Shown piece after piece: positions 17,383 through 26,891 of a stretch of DNA of 47,507 bases. Source of the DNA: Gammaproteobacteria bacterium (lineage in GTDB: Bacteria > Pseudomonadota > Gammaproteobacteria > SZUA-152); NCBI GenBank assembly GCA_029882975.1, contig JAOUJW010000042.1:1-47507 (forward strand), written 5' to 3'. Each line of letters begins with the position of its first letter. Position 1 is the stretch's first letter. The position numbers and the translations under genes were made by a program. The notes beneath the pieces were generated by a model that was not told the origin of the DNA, ran no database searches, and saw only the letters and a list, made by a program, of their open reading frames with translations.

Positions 17383-18126
17383 ATGCTATTTACTTTTGAG
17401 ACCCATCAAATCGTTTTAACTACCTTGCTTTTTGTTTGGACCGGATTTGTCCGCTCCGGCCTGGGGTTTGGCGGTGCCGCACTTGGACTACCCTTACTGC
17501 TATTTGTTCACAACCAGCCCATAGACTGGCTTCCTATCATCGGCTTTCATCTGCTGATCTTTTCAGGCCTTACCTTACGTACCCGTTTGAATAATGTAGA
17601 CTGGAACTATTTGAAACGAGCCGGCCCATTGATCGTTCCCTCAGCTCTGGTAGGCGTTTTTGGACTCATCACTTTCCCCAATCAGTGGTTAGTTATTTTT
17701 ATATACAGTGTCACGCTCATCTATGCCGTCATCTGGTTAATGAACTGGTCACTTGTCAGTAACAACAATTGGCTGGATCGTATGTTTCTGGTCTCAGGCG
17801 GCTATATAGCGGGCACCTCCCTCACCGGCGCTCCTTTGATGGTCGCGGTCTTTGCCCGGAATGTAACGCATCAACAATTACGTAATACTCTGTTCGTGTT
17901 GTGGTTCACGCTTGTTGCGATCAAAATGAGTACCTTCGCACTGCTCTCCATAGATCTACAGTTTATGTCTGCTGTAGCTCTATTACCCACCGCCGCTATA
18001 GGTCATTATATTGGCTTAAAAGTACACGACATGATTTTAAGTAATGACACGGGGTTTAAACGGGTTATTGGGGCGGTTCTTATTTTTATCAGTTCTATCG
18101 GCTTATATCAGGTGATTAATATATAA
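17383..18126 (+). CDS. TauE/SafE family (sulfite exporter-like) permease
   Basis: 247 residues with about eight hydrophobic segments and the family's N-terminal signature GFVRSGLGFGGAALGLPLLL, repeated in spirit in the second half (GGYIAGTSLTGAPLMVAVFA), as expected for the TauE/SafE (DUF81) internal duplication. It is an inner-membrane anion permease; sulfite, sulfoacetate or other organic sulfonates are known substrates of the family, but the specific one cannot be read here. Stands alone. Confidence 0.87.
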   Translation: MLFTFETHQIVLTTLLFVWTGFVRSGLGFGGAALGLPLLLFVHNQPIDWLPIIGFHLLIFSGLTLRTRLNNVDWNYLKRAGPLIVPSALVGVFGLITFPNQWLVIFIYSVTLIYAVIWLMNWSLVSNNNWLDRMFLVSGGYIAGTSLTGAPLMVAVFARNVTHQQLRNTLFVLWFTLVAIKMSTFALLSIDLQFMSAVALLPTAAIGHYIGLKVHDMILSNDTGFKRVIGAVLIFISSIGLYQVINI

Positions 18127-18307
18127 CCAAAGACAGTTTTTGAATTTCAGTTTGCTCAAACTCTCATCCTTTCCACACCGTGTGTCGGTTTTTTTTACAG
18201 AAGCAAAGCGGCTTTCAAATTAATACTTATATTTTTCCGCATGTTATATAAACGGTATTGTTGATGCAGGATTATTAAAGCATTAGTAGCAAACAAGGAG
18301 GTATATC

Positions 18308-18892
18308 GTGAACTATAAATCTTGTCTGTTTTTCGCTCTCCTTATTAGCACTCCGGCGCAAGCCCTGCTCATAGATCGTGGCGACGGGATGATCTACGAT
18401 TCCGATCTCGATGTAACCTGGCTGCAGGATCTCCGTTATTCTCTTACCAGCGGTTATGACAGTGATGGACTCATGAGTTGGGATCAAGCGCAAACCTGGG
18501 TTTCCGGGTTATCCGTTGGCGGTGTTTCCGACTGGCGTTTACCGACATACAACCCCGCTAACCCCAGACCAACCGTACCCACGACGGAGAATGAATTAGG
18601 CTCCTTGTGGAATACATTGAGTGGCGGAGACATATTGGAACTCAGCGAAATCGCCCCCTTTTTCAACCATCCAAATACCGGTTACGACTGGTATTGGACG
18701 GGCTTGGAAGCGATTGATGTGGCGTGGCGAATGGAACTGCACTGTGCCTGCTGGGACGCACAACCGAAAAGCCACGAATATAACGTTTTGGCGGTACGAA
18801 GCGGCGATGTGTCTACGGTACCCGAACCGGCCAGCATGGTTCTAATGCTCGCTGGTCTGGCAGGTATAGGAATGGCGAAACGTTACAGTTGA
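18308..18892 (+). CDS. PEP-CTERM protein with Lcl/DUF1566 domain
   Basis: 194 residues. N-terminal signal peptide (cleavage near AQA-L), a Lcl/DUF1566-like domain (LIDRGDGMIYDSDLDVTWLQD, MSWDQAQTWVSGL, DWRLPTY, YWTG), and a C-terminal PEP-CTERM sorting signal VPEPASMVLMLAGLAGIGMAKRYS split as VPEP, a hydrophobic helix and a basic end. Exosortase (EpsH) should cut it near VPEP and attach it to the outside, tied to exopolysaccharide. No exosortase is in this window. The start is GTG, decided by AAGGAGG just upstream. Confidence 0.88.
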   Translation: MNYKSCLFFALLISTPAQALLIDRGDGMIYDSDLDVTWLQDLRYSLTSGYDSDGLMSWDQAQTWVSGLSVGGVSDWRLPTYNPANPRPTVPTTENELGSLWNTLSGGDILELSEIAPFFNHPNTGYDWYWTGLEAIDVAWRMELHCACWDAQPKSHEYNVLAVRSGDVSTVPEPASMVLMLAGLAGIGMAKRYS

Positions 18893-19271
18893 GTTTCTTT
18901 GTTCAGCGCTATGTGCACATGGCGACAAGCCGCCAAAGGACGGCTTGTCGCTGCGATAACTGTCCATGTGAAATACGGGCTGCGACCTTGCCGCTGTGTC
19001 CTCGCCGTATCCGCAATTTTTTCATGTACTGCGTATCACGAAATCACGGCAATGATCCGATAACTGAGGCGTACTTTAGATATGACAAACGCCCCGACGC
19101 CGGTACATCACAAGCTATGTCAGGTGTTTAATTTTAAACCGACAACTTGACGTCTTTTATACCCATTCCCAGCTGCCGCCGTTTCGACAATATAGCAAGA
19201 TTCGGTTCGAGCAAATTGGATAAATCTCCCATAATACTTTCTATCGAATAAATACACGGAAAATCAAAATA
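18893..19271. other. Intergenic region, no gene seen
   Basis: About 380 bases between the PEP-CTERM gene and the SDR gene. It opens with the hairpin at 18922-18951; an 80-codon frame through it is Cys/Arg-rich without a ribosome site and is not credible. The last 100 bases should hold the SDR promoter. Confidence 0.45.
18922..18951 (+). terminator. Hairpin after the PEP-CTERM gene
   Basis: Perfect 11-bp stem gcgacaagccg/cggcttgtcgc, 8-base loop, 30 bases past the stop, no T-run. Confidence 0.55.
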
Positions 19272-20036
19272 ATGAATTCGCTAACGGATAAAATCGCTAT
19301 TGTAACCGGCGCCAGTTCAGGAATAGGTTATGCCACATCGAAATTATTTGCACGAGAGGGCGCAAAAATCGTTGTTACCGCGAGAAACCCGGAGAAGCTC
19401 AACGAATTGGTAAATGAAATATCCCTCGCTGGCGGTACTGCGGTTGCGATTGTAGGGGATGTTAAAGACGAAAGTTCCGCCAAGTCACTGGTAGAGACAG
19501 CACTGGACCATTTCGGCGGACTTGATATTGCCTTTAATAACGCCGGCACCATGAAATGGGTGGGTGACACTCGCAAAGTCAATCTAGCGGAATGGCAAGA
19601 CACGCTGAATACCAATTTGACGAGTGCGTTTTTGGGAGCCAAACACCAACTCCCCGCCATGCTGGCCAGAGGCTCAGGTTCTCTCATTTTTACATCAAGT
19701 TTTGTAGGATACACGGCCGGATTTCCACACACAGCCGCATATGCTGCCAGCAAAGCAGGAATCATTGGCCTCACGCAGGCACTTGCATCCGAATTTGGCC
19801 CCAGAGGAATAAGAGTTAACGCGCTACTCCCCGGCGCTACTGACACCCCAATGGGAAGATCCTTTGCGAACACACCGGAAATGGTAGCTTTCGTAAAAAG
19901 CCTTTATGCACTGAAGCGTATGGCATCCCCGGAAGAGATCGCAAAATCCGCGCTTTACCTGGCGTCAGATGCGTCGAGCTTCACAACCGGTTCAGCGCTT
20001 GTTGTTGACGGTGGTGTGTCGATTAATCATACTTGA
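19272..20036 (+). CDS. Short-chain dehydrogenase/reductase
   Basis: 254-residue classical SDR. The NAD(P)-binding motif TGASSGIG is at 12-19, NNAG at 89-92, the active-site N near 115, S142/S143, Y157 and K161 in YAASK. The C-terminus GSALVVDGG is the usual SDR ending. It reduces or oxidises a small carbonyl/alcohol; R38 after the second strand (TARNP) favours NADP(H). The substrate is not readable. It lies 48 bases upstream of the Ada-like gene on the same strand, so the two are probably cotranscribed. Confidence 0.93.
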   Translation: MNSLTDKIAIVTGASSGIGYATSKLFAREGAKIVVTARNPEKLNELVNEISLAGGTAVAIVGDVKDESSAKSLVETALDHFGGLDIAFNNAGTMKWVGDTRKVNLAEWQDTLNTNLTSAFLGAKHQLPAMLARGSGSLIFTSSFVGYTAGFPHTAAYAASKAGIIGLTQALASEFGPRGIRVNALLPGATDTPMGRSFANTPEMVAFVKSLYALKRMASPEEIAKSALYLASDASSFTTGSALVVDGGVSINHT

Positions 20037-20084
20037 TCTGTATGTGGTACTGGAGATTTAACAGCAGGTGGCTGGATAAAAATC

Positions 20085-20912
20085 ATGTCTGACTACGAGA
20101 GAATAGCGAAAGCTATTTCATTTATAATTGAACACGCGCGTCAACAACCTTCCCTTGAAGAAATTGCTGCGCATTTACATATGAGCCCTTTCCATTTCCA
20201 GAGACTGTTTTGCAGATGGGCCGGTGTTACACCAAAAAGATTTCTGCAAATACTCACCGTAGAACGAGCAAAAAAGCTACTGTCAGAACCCAGTTCTCTA
20301 TTAGACATATCCAATGCAGTAGGATTGAGCAGTGGTTCGCGTTTGTATGATCACTTCATTAAGTTGGAAGCTGTCACACCTGGCGAATACAAAAAAGGTG
20401 GTACCGGCGTTACAATCGAGCATTCGATACACGACACTCCTTTTGGAAAGGTATTTATCGCCAAAACGTTAAAGGGTATATGCAAAATGGCTTTTCTAAA
20501 CCACCATGATGAAGATTCTCATCTTCAGGCGTTATGTCAAAAGTGGCCCCATGCGCAAATGCGTGAAAACCACGAAGGAACTCTCGATATTGTTAAGTCG
20601 ATATTTGGTGCAAATACAACCTTAGACCGCCCCCTATCTCTACATGTAACCGGAACAAATTTTCAGATTAGTGTATGGAAAGCTCTATTGGAAATTTCAC
20701 CGGGAACCGTATCAAGCTACACTCGGGTGGCCGGTAAGGTTGGAAGACCGAATGCAGCTCGTGCTGTTGGCTCAGCAATAGGCGCAAACCCTGTGGCCTT
20801 TCTTATTCCTTGCCATCGCGTCATACAACAAAGTGGAAAGCTTGGCGGATACCATTGGGGCGAGACACGGATGCACGCCATCCACGCGTGGGAATCAGCG
20901 AGATATGAGTAG
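20085..20912 (+). CDS. Ada-like AraC regulator fused to O6-alkylguanine-DNA alkyltransferase
   Basis: 275 residues. An AraC-type HTH domain (about 8-104, MSPFHFQRLF and SSGSRLYDHFIKLEAVTPGEY) is followed by the alkyltransferase N-domain (about 110-190) and the DNA-binding/active-site domain with IPCHRVI, acceptor Cys C243. It directly removes methyl groups from O6-methylguanine. Compared with E. coli Ada (354 residues) it lacks the N-terminal zinc domain that takes methyl groups from phosphotriesters, so it cannot use that switch; regulation, if any, must come from the AraC part otherwise. This short form is common in bacteria. Confidence 0.92.
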   Translation: MSDYERIAKAISFIIEHARQQPSLEEIAAHLHMSPFHFQRLFCRWAGVTPKRFLQILTVERAKKLLSEPSSLLDISNAVGLSSGSRLYDHFIKLEAVTPGEYKKGGTGVTIEHSIHDTPFGKVFIAKTLKGICKMAFLNHHDEDSHLQALCQKWPHAQMRENHEGTLDIVKSIFGANTTLDRPLSLHVTGTNFQISVWKALLEISPGTVSSYTRVAGKVGRPNAARAVGSAIGANPVAFLIPCHRVIQQSGKLGGYHWGETRMHAIHAWESARYE

Positions 20913-20984
20913 CAATAAGACCCCGAAGCACCGCACACAAGTAAGCTTAAAATGTGGTCCCATTGACCACTAGTAAAAGTTAAA

Positions 20985-23900
20985 CTATTTTCCGCTGCTT
21001 GTGTATTGGTAGAGTTTCACACCGGTTATCCCCCCCCTTGCACTGTCCACAAATGCAGCTGCAGGAACCAATTCATCTCCCTGGTAGGCACCAATATTGT
21101 GAGTAAAAACACATTCTTCGTTTGTATTGCAGAGTCCGTCATCGTTTCCTATCAAGTCACCCATTATTTCATTCGCGTTTCTAAGTAAACCAGACGAACT
21201 TGTATCTGACCAACTGTGGTTGATAAATTCTTCGCCGGTTGGAATCACCAACGCGTGGTGTGCTACCGACATTCCGCCATCACCAGCATCTGCTGCATCC
21301 AGGCGCCAATCCCATATTCTTCCGTCCGTACGCCAAACTCCACCGTTTTGAATACACTGAGACTCCAGATAAGCATACGCTATATCGCAGGATGGAAACG
21401 GCCCCTGGCTGTTTATTGATGGATATGAATCTCCATCCAGCCCCCAACTACGAAATCTGTTTTCGAAATTTACCCAATCGGTAATGGTTGCTAAATCAGT
21501 GCTTCCATTTATATCAGAAATATTCACAATATCATCGATAACGACTTTGCCTACAAATGTTCCGCTGATGTTTATACCGGTTTTTAATGTAGCATCCGAT
21601 AACTGTCCGGAATACACATTGGATCCGTCTATTCCCGTATCGGTACAGGATGCTGTAATAACACCAGGAGCGACTCCGGTACCTTCGACCAGACAGTCAA
21701 CATCAGTATTACCTCCAATTTTAAGAACTCCCGTAAAGTAGTTATTGGAGGCACTTCCTACTAATATGCCATGACGTGAGTTATTTGCAGCCACCAGGTT
21801 TAATGTAGTTGTTTCGTTCGAGTTGTTAGCTATCAAAAACGATGTGTAGTTGTTTACAGCAAGAACATTCATAAAAATATTATTAGGGGACTCACTAAGA
21901 TCTATTCCACTCAATCTATTTGAAACTATGGTTGCATTGATGAACCGATTATCGGCTGACCGAATGAGCCTAACCCCGCCTCCATCGGAACTGCTCCCGT
22001 TATCATTATGCGCCGCAACCAGACCGGTAAAATTATTGTTATTTGCATCAACCAAGTAAATACCTGAGTTTCCACTATTGGTTGATATAACATCTATAGC
22101 TGTGTTGTAGGACGAATTATTCAATACAAGACCATGTGACGGTGAATTTCCTATGCGCAAGCCATTAATTATATTATCGCGACTGTTTTGCAAAATAACG
22201 TTGCCAAAACCACCTACCTGCAAGTTACTAACCTGCGTAGAACGGATAACTGAGTTAGTAACGTTTTCCCACAAGATAGAATTGCTATTATTGACACCAT
22301 CAATTTTTCCCTCGAACCACAGATATTGGTATCCATTTGCATAGAAGGCAGCACCAACTCCGGCCCCGACCATGTCTACCCCAGGTTGAACGACCACTCC
22401 AATTTTATTCGCGTCTATTGAATAGTTTGCATAGGGCGTCAGCGTAATGATAAAAATAGATCCCTCTGAAAATAGCGAACCACCGGCGTTTGCGGCAACG
22501 ATAGGATTGTTCCACCATATACCACTTGGAGTTTTTGCCAACATGTTAGCAGATTGATAAATTGTAACGGAATTGGTTCGCCAATCCTGAATCGAAAAGT
22601 CTATCAAAGTCGACAAAGAAGCTCCCTTTCTTAAGCTGGTCGAAATAACACTTATTCCGCCGACCTTTTCTGCGCAACGCCAGTTAAAAGCATTTAGATC
22701 ATCCGAGGCTATTATATCTGTACAGCTCTGAACGCCATCCACAAATACTTCACGCAATTCGCCACCATGAAGACAACTGGTATAAGAATCTCGCAATCCA
22801 TCGCAAACGGAATCTACCAATGAAAAACCGTCGTTTCCTGTATAATTCACATAATCATTCCAATTAGCGCCGTTTACCGGATACAATGCCGTAACGTTCG
22901 GACACACAACAGCAATATCAAGAACTTCAGCCGATGCAATAGTTCCCGCACCGTTCACCACCAAGCACCGTTGTGTACTGGTAATGGGTTGGGAACTTAT
23001 GGTGACATTGTAAGGGGTCAAATCGTGTACTAGAGAACTAAAAACATAGGGACCACCATTACCGGTAATAATCAGATCATCGACACCATTATTTTGCAGC
23101 GTCAAAACTGCCCCGGTTTCTAATCCAGAGACAACCACACCAACCCTAAATGTTGAACACGAAATCACTACTGATGTTATGGCGTCACCAACAACATCAC
23201 CTGTACCATTAATGACTGCACATGTTTGGTTTGGCGCTGATGGTTCTGTTAAAACATTAACCTGATAGGTACTGCCTGAAAGCAACGCAGTGGCAAAAGT
23301 AAACACACCATCCGCTGAAATACTCAAATCATCCCCACCGTTATTTTGCAAAACCAAACCGGCACCCATCAGCCCGGTGACGGTGCCGCCGATGGTATAG
23401 GTATTCGTGGTACAGCTAACCCCGATGGTTTGAATATTCTGCCCCAACACCGATCCACTACCGTCGGACACGGTACATGTTTGACTGGGTAAGGTGGGCT
23501 GGGCAATTGCCGTCACATTGTAACCGGCGCCAGATGCAATCGCGGTGGTAAACGCAAAACTGCCGTCAGCGGATATGGGCAGATCGTCGCCGTTGTTATT
23601 TTGTAATACCAAGCCGGTACCCATCAGGCCGGTGACGGTGCCGCCGACGGTATAGGTATTCGTGGTACAGCTAACCCCGATGGTTTGAATATTCTGCCCC
23701 AACACCGATCCACTACCGTCGGACACGGTACATGTTTGACTGGGTAAGGTGGGCTGGGCAATTGCCGTCACATTGTAACCGGCGCCAGATGCAATCGCGG
23801 TGGTAAACGCAAAACTGCCGTCAGCGGATATGGGCAGATCGTCGCCGTTGTTATTTTGTAATACCAAGCCGGTACCCATCAGGCCGGTGACGGTGCCGCC

Positions 23901-24515
23901 GACGGTATAGGTATTCGTGGTACAGCTAACCCCGATGGTTTGAATATTCTGCCCCGCCACTGAGCCGTTTGCACCGGACACGGTGCATGTTTGACTGGGT
24001 AAGGTGGGCTGGGCAATTGCCGTCACATTGTAACCGGCGCCAGATGCAATCGCGGTGGTAAACGCAAAACTGCCGTCAGCGGATATGGGCAGATCGTCGC
24101 CGTTGTTATTTTGTAATACCAAACCGGAACCTTCCAGTCCAGTTACGGTTCCTCCTACGAAAAAGGTGTTAGTAACACAAGTTACCAAAATGGAATCAAC
24201 CTGTTGAACAGCGACACCGTTACCTTCAGTCACAGTACAAGTTTGGCTCGGATCAGTAGGTTGTGCAAAAACAGTTACGTCGTATGTCCCACCTGCTGTT
24301 ACTGCTTGGGAAAAAATAAAACTTCCATTATTTGCAACGAGCAAATCGTCACCTCCATTGTTCTGCAGAACAACGGAAGCCGCTTCACTCAAACCCGTAA
24401 CCGTGCCTCCAATCTGATACCTTTGCAGTTCCTCTTCATCTGAGCTACAGCCAGAAACAATCGCGCTCAAAAGCAGAATCAAGATTGGTATTTTTACAAC
24501 ATGTAGAGATTTCAT
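20985..24515 (-). CDS. Large lipoprotein with six ~85-residue repeats and a beta-helix domain
   Basis: 1176 residues. A lipoprotein signal (ILILLLSAIVSGC, lipobox VSGC) is followed by six repeats of about 85 residues (about 32-535), each opening GGTVTGL...VLQNNxGDDL and closing with a Cys-containing strand, so they look like Ig/Big-type modules with a conserved Cys pair (SQTC ... VSC). Residues about 545-650 are Cys-rich, then about 760-960 is Asn/Ser-rich with the ladder spacing of a right-handed parallel beta-helix (SYNTAIDVIST, NNNNFTGLVAAHND, ADNRFINATIVSN). Likely a surface-displayed adhesin or polysaccharide-binding protein. Repeats 2-4 are nearly identical at DNA level. CAGGTGA upstream of 24515 supports the start. 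Confidence 0.8.
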   Translation of the reverse strand: MKSLHVVKIPILILLLSAIVSGCSSDEEELQRYQIGGTVTGLSEAASVVLQNNGGDDLLVANNGSFIFSQAVTAGGTYDVTVFAQPTDPSQTCTVTEGNGVAVQQVDSILVTCVTNTFFVGGTVTGLEGSGLVLQNNNGDDLPISADGSFAFTTAIASGAGYNVTAIAQPTLPSQTCTVSGANGSVAGQNIQTIGVSCTTNTYTVGGTVTGLMGTGLVLQNNNGDDLPISADGSFAFTTAIASGAGYNVTAIAQPTLPSQTCTVSDGSGSVLGQNIQTIGVSCTTNTYTVGGTVTGLMGTGLVLQNNNGDDLPISADGSFAFTTAIASGAGYNVTAIAQPTLPSQTCTVSDGSGSVLGQNIQTIGVSCTTNTYTIGGTVTGLMGAGLVLQNNGGDDLSISADGVFTFATALLSGSTYQVNVLTEPSAPNQTCAVINGTGDVVGDAITSVVISCSTFRVGVVVSGLETGAVLTLQNNGVDDLIITGNGGPYVFSSLVHDLTPYNVTISSQPITSTQRCLVVNGAGTIASAEVLDIAVVCPNVTALYPVNGANWNDYVNYTGNDGFSLVDSVCDGLRDSYTSCLHGGELREVFVDGVQSCTDIIASDDLNAFNWRCAEKVGGISVISTSLRKGASLSTLIDFSIQDWRTNSVTIYQSANMLAKTPSGIWWNNPIVAANAGGSLFSEGSIFIITLTPYANYSIDANKIGVVVQPGVDMVGAGVGAAFYANGYQYLWFEGKIDGVNNSNSILWENVTNSVIRSTQVSNLQVGGFGNVILQNSRDNIINGLRIGNSPSHGLVLNNSSYNTAIDVISTNSGNSGIYLVDANNNNFTGLVAAHNDNGSSSDGGGVRLIRSADNRFINATIVSNRLSGIDLSESPNNIFMNVLAVNNYTSFLIANNSNETTTLNLVAANNSRHGILVGSASNNYFTGVLKIGGNTDVDCLVEGTGVAPGVITASCTDTGIDGSNVYSGQLSDATLKTGINISGTFVGKVVIDDIVNISDINGSTDLATITDWVNFENRFRSWGLDGDSYPSINSQGPFPSCDIAYAYLESQCIQNGGVWRTDGRIWDWRLDAADAGDGGMSVAHHALVIPTGEEFINHSWSDTSSSGLLRNANEIMGDLIGNDDGLCNTNEECVFTHNIGAYQGDELVPAAAFVDSARGGITGVKLYQYTSSGK
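23370..24125 (-). repeat. Three near-identical 255-bp tandem repeats inside the lipoprotein gene
   Basis: The string gtattcgtggtacagctaac recurs at 23401, 23656 and 23911, exactly 255 bases (85 codons) apart. Units agree almost base for base until about 24120, where similarity drops. Differences cluster in a short segment that changes SDGSGSVLG to SGANGSVAG. Recent duplication or ongoing gene conversion is implied. Confidence 0.92.
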
Positions 24516-25154
24516 ATGTGGTCACCTGCATCCCGTCTCTTCCTTAAGAGTTGGGTTCAGTACAACCCAGTCCGATATTTCGGATAAATTATATAGTTAT
24601 ATCTATTTGCAATATGTTACACCAATGTTTAAAAATTTAATTGCCGTCCGTCAGCCAAAAAGGCTTATTTATCGTTATCACTGCTTTCGTAATTTCAGTT
24701 GTTGTATCTATCAAAATAAGAATAGTTCCATAATGGGCTTTAATATTTGACCCAGGACAAACCATAAGCTTTAGAAAGTAAAACAATTTTTGATAGAAAC
24801 TCACCCTTTGGAAGTTAAATTATGATGTGCTTCCCTTTGGCTAGCTTGATTATAACGCCAAGGGGATTACAGCGACCATTCTCACTAAGCTGCGCCTGCT
24901 TTGCCCTAAACTCTAGCTAGACCTAAGACATAGCTTTGCTCGGCCTACTAATCTTTTACTTTCAGTCGGTTACGGATCATCATCCGTACGGTGGTTCCAT
25001 TCCTGTGTCACATTTTTGAAGCAAATTTTGGCCACACTGGATAGAAAGGCCGAAATTTTTGTCTCATTAATGACTCGTAGAGATTTTGCCGTACAATAGT
25101 TATAAATAAACGAATCACCACTTTGTAACCCAACAAATAGAATAAGGAACCTGG
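24516..25154. other. Long divergent intergenic region, no gene seen
   Basis: About 640 AT-rich bases between the lipoprotein gene and tamA. The left part (24570-24640) is very AT-rich and probably holds the lipoprotein promoter; the right end must hold the tamA promoter. No open frame with a ribosome site is visible. A small palindrome acggatcatcatccgt lies at 24974-24989. Confidence 0.5.
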
Positions 25155-26891
25155 ATGTACCTGAAGCGGCACTGGCTGCTGACTTTTCTCACCTGCGTTG
25201 CCAGTTTTTCATTGCACGCGGAAACCAGTGTTTCAGTGGAAATCCGCGGCATCGGGACTGAACTGGAAAAAAACGTCAGGCAATATCTTAGTATCGAGCA
25301 ACAAAAGTCTCATGCACTACTAAGTCCGGCACGGCTGCAGCGTCTTCAGGAAAAAGCCCCTGCGGAAATAAAAAAAGCCCTACAACCGTTTGGATACTAC
25401 AAACCTACAATAAAGACCGAATTGGAATCCACTCCGGACCAGTGGAAAGTAATATACAGTATTGATCCCGGCCCCCCCTTACCCATTGCTGAATTTAACT
25501 TTAAAGTCAGTGACCCCATTGCTAAGGATCCTGTTTTTCAGAAGTTAATTAACAGTATCAAAATGGGCCCCGGCCGTCCTTTTAGCCACATCGAATACGA
25601 AAAACTCAAATCCGACATGACAAGGATAGCCGCAGAGCGCGGCTATATTGCTGCGCACTTCGAAACCCATCGTGTCGAAGTCAACCTACACACCTACGCG
25701 GCAAAAATTCAGTTACATTTTGCCGGCGGTCCCCAGTACCATTTTGGCGAAGTGAAATTGGAACAAAACGTACTAAATCCGGCTTTAGTCAACCGCTATA
25801 TCCCCTTTGCACAGGGAACGCTATATAACCTAAACAAATTGGTAGAATTTCAACAAGCACTAAACGATTCAGATTACTTTCAGACCGTCGAGGTATCTCC
25901 CGGTCAAGCTGACCTAAGCGCAGCTACAGTCCCCATCATTGTCCATTTAACCCCAAGAAAGCCCAACCGACTCAGTTTCGGAATTGGTTATGGCAGCGAT
26001 ACGGGTACACGCGGAAAAGCCGCATGGGAAATTGTCCGGCTTAATCCAGCCGGTCATCGCACCAAAACCGAAACGATGGTATCCGAAATTGGATATCGGG
26101 CCAGTTTCAATTACCAAATCCCCATTTTTGATCCCCGGACTGACCAATTGGTTTACAGTGCCGCAGCCGTTAACGAACGCACTGACACCAGTGACAGCAC
26201 CTTGTATTCAGTGGGAGCGAATCTGAATCACAGTCGTAGTGCTTGGCGAGAAACCTTGTCTCTAAATTACCAACAGGAAGAATTTGAAATCGCCTCTGAG
26301 CGTGGTGTATCCAGCCTGCTCATACCCAGCGCCAATTGGAGTCGCACCTGGGGTAATAGACACATATTTACCTTTGATGGTGTGCGCACGCTGTTAGGCA
26401 TACGCGGTGCCGGCTCCAAATTGGCGTCTGACACCAGTTTTTACCAGATGCATGGCAGTATTAAAGCGATTCACTCATTGGGTGATCACCACAGGATAAT
26501 TTCGCGAGGAAAACTGGGGGGAACCTATACAGACGGTTTCAACCAATTACCGCCTTCAGTGAGATTTTTTGCCGGAGGCTCCCAAAGTGTTCGGGGTTAT
26601 GCCTATCAGTCTTTGGGTCCAACAGACACAAGCGGCAAAGTGGTTGGCGGCAAACACATAATGGTTGGTAGCGTCGAATGGGAATACCATTTTGATCCGA
26701 AATGGAGCGTCGCATTATTCTACGACGCTGGAAACGCCATTAACAGTTTAGCGGACGAACTGGAGCACGGTACAGGCTTTGGCATACGCTGGCAATCCCC
26801 TGTCGGGCCACTGCGAATGGATTTTGGTCATGCGATCAGTCACGAAGAACGCCCTTGGCGAGTGCATATCAACATCGGACCGGACCTGTGA
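25155..26891 (+). CDS. tamA: TamA, outer-membrane Omp85-family translocation protein
   Basis: 578 residues, the usual TamA length. Signal peptide 1-22 (cleavage after SLHA), three POTRA-type domains to about residue 280, then a 16-strand Omp85 barrel. The barrel shows LSFGIGYGSDTGTRGKAAW at its start and the conserved (V/I)RGY motif in GGSQSVRGYAYQSLGP near residue 480. With TamB it spans the envelope and helps insert outer-membrane proteins or move phospholipids to the outer membrane. Its stop overlaps the tamB start as GTGA, showing tight coupling. Confidence 0.94.
   Translation: MYLKRHWLLTFLTCVASFSLHAETSVSVEIRGIGTELEKNVRQYLSIEQQKSHALLSPARLQRLQEKAPAEIKKALQPFGYYKPTIKTELESTPDQWKVIYSIDPGPPLPIAEFNFKVSDPIAKDPVFQKLINSIKMGPGRPFSHIEYEKLKSDMTRIAAERGYIAAHFETHRVEVNLHTYAAKIQLHFAGGPQYHFGEVKLEQNVLNPALVNRYIPFAQGTLYNLNKLVEFQQALNDSDYFQTVEVSPGQADLSAATVPIIVHLTPRKPNRLSFGIGYGSDTGTRGKAAWEIVRLNPAGHRTKTETMVSEIGYRASFNYQIPIFDPRTDQLVYSAAAVNERTDTSDSTLYSVGANLNHSRSAWRETLSLNYQQEEFEIASERGVSSLLIPSANWSRTWGNRHIFTFDGVRTLLGIRGAGSKLASDTSFYQMHGSIKAIHSLGDHHRIISRGKLGGTYTDGFNQLPPSVRFFAGGSQSVRGYAYQSLGPTDTSGKVVGGKHIMVGSVEWEYHFDPKWSVALFYDAGNAINSLADELEHGTGFGIRWQSPVGPLRMDFGHAISHEERPWRVHINIGPDL

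Noticed and set aside
19328-19873. 181-codon minus-strand frame
   Set aside because: Complete antisense overlap with the SDR gene, which has all family motifs.
24516-25154. Possible small RNA or short gene in the 640-base gap
   Set aside because: No frame with a ribosome site and no convincing promoter-terminator pair; only a minor palindrome.
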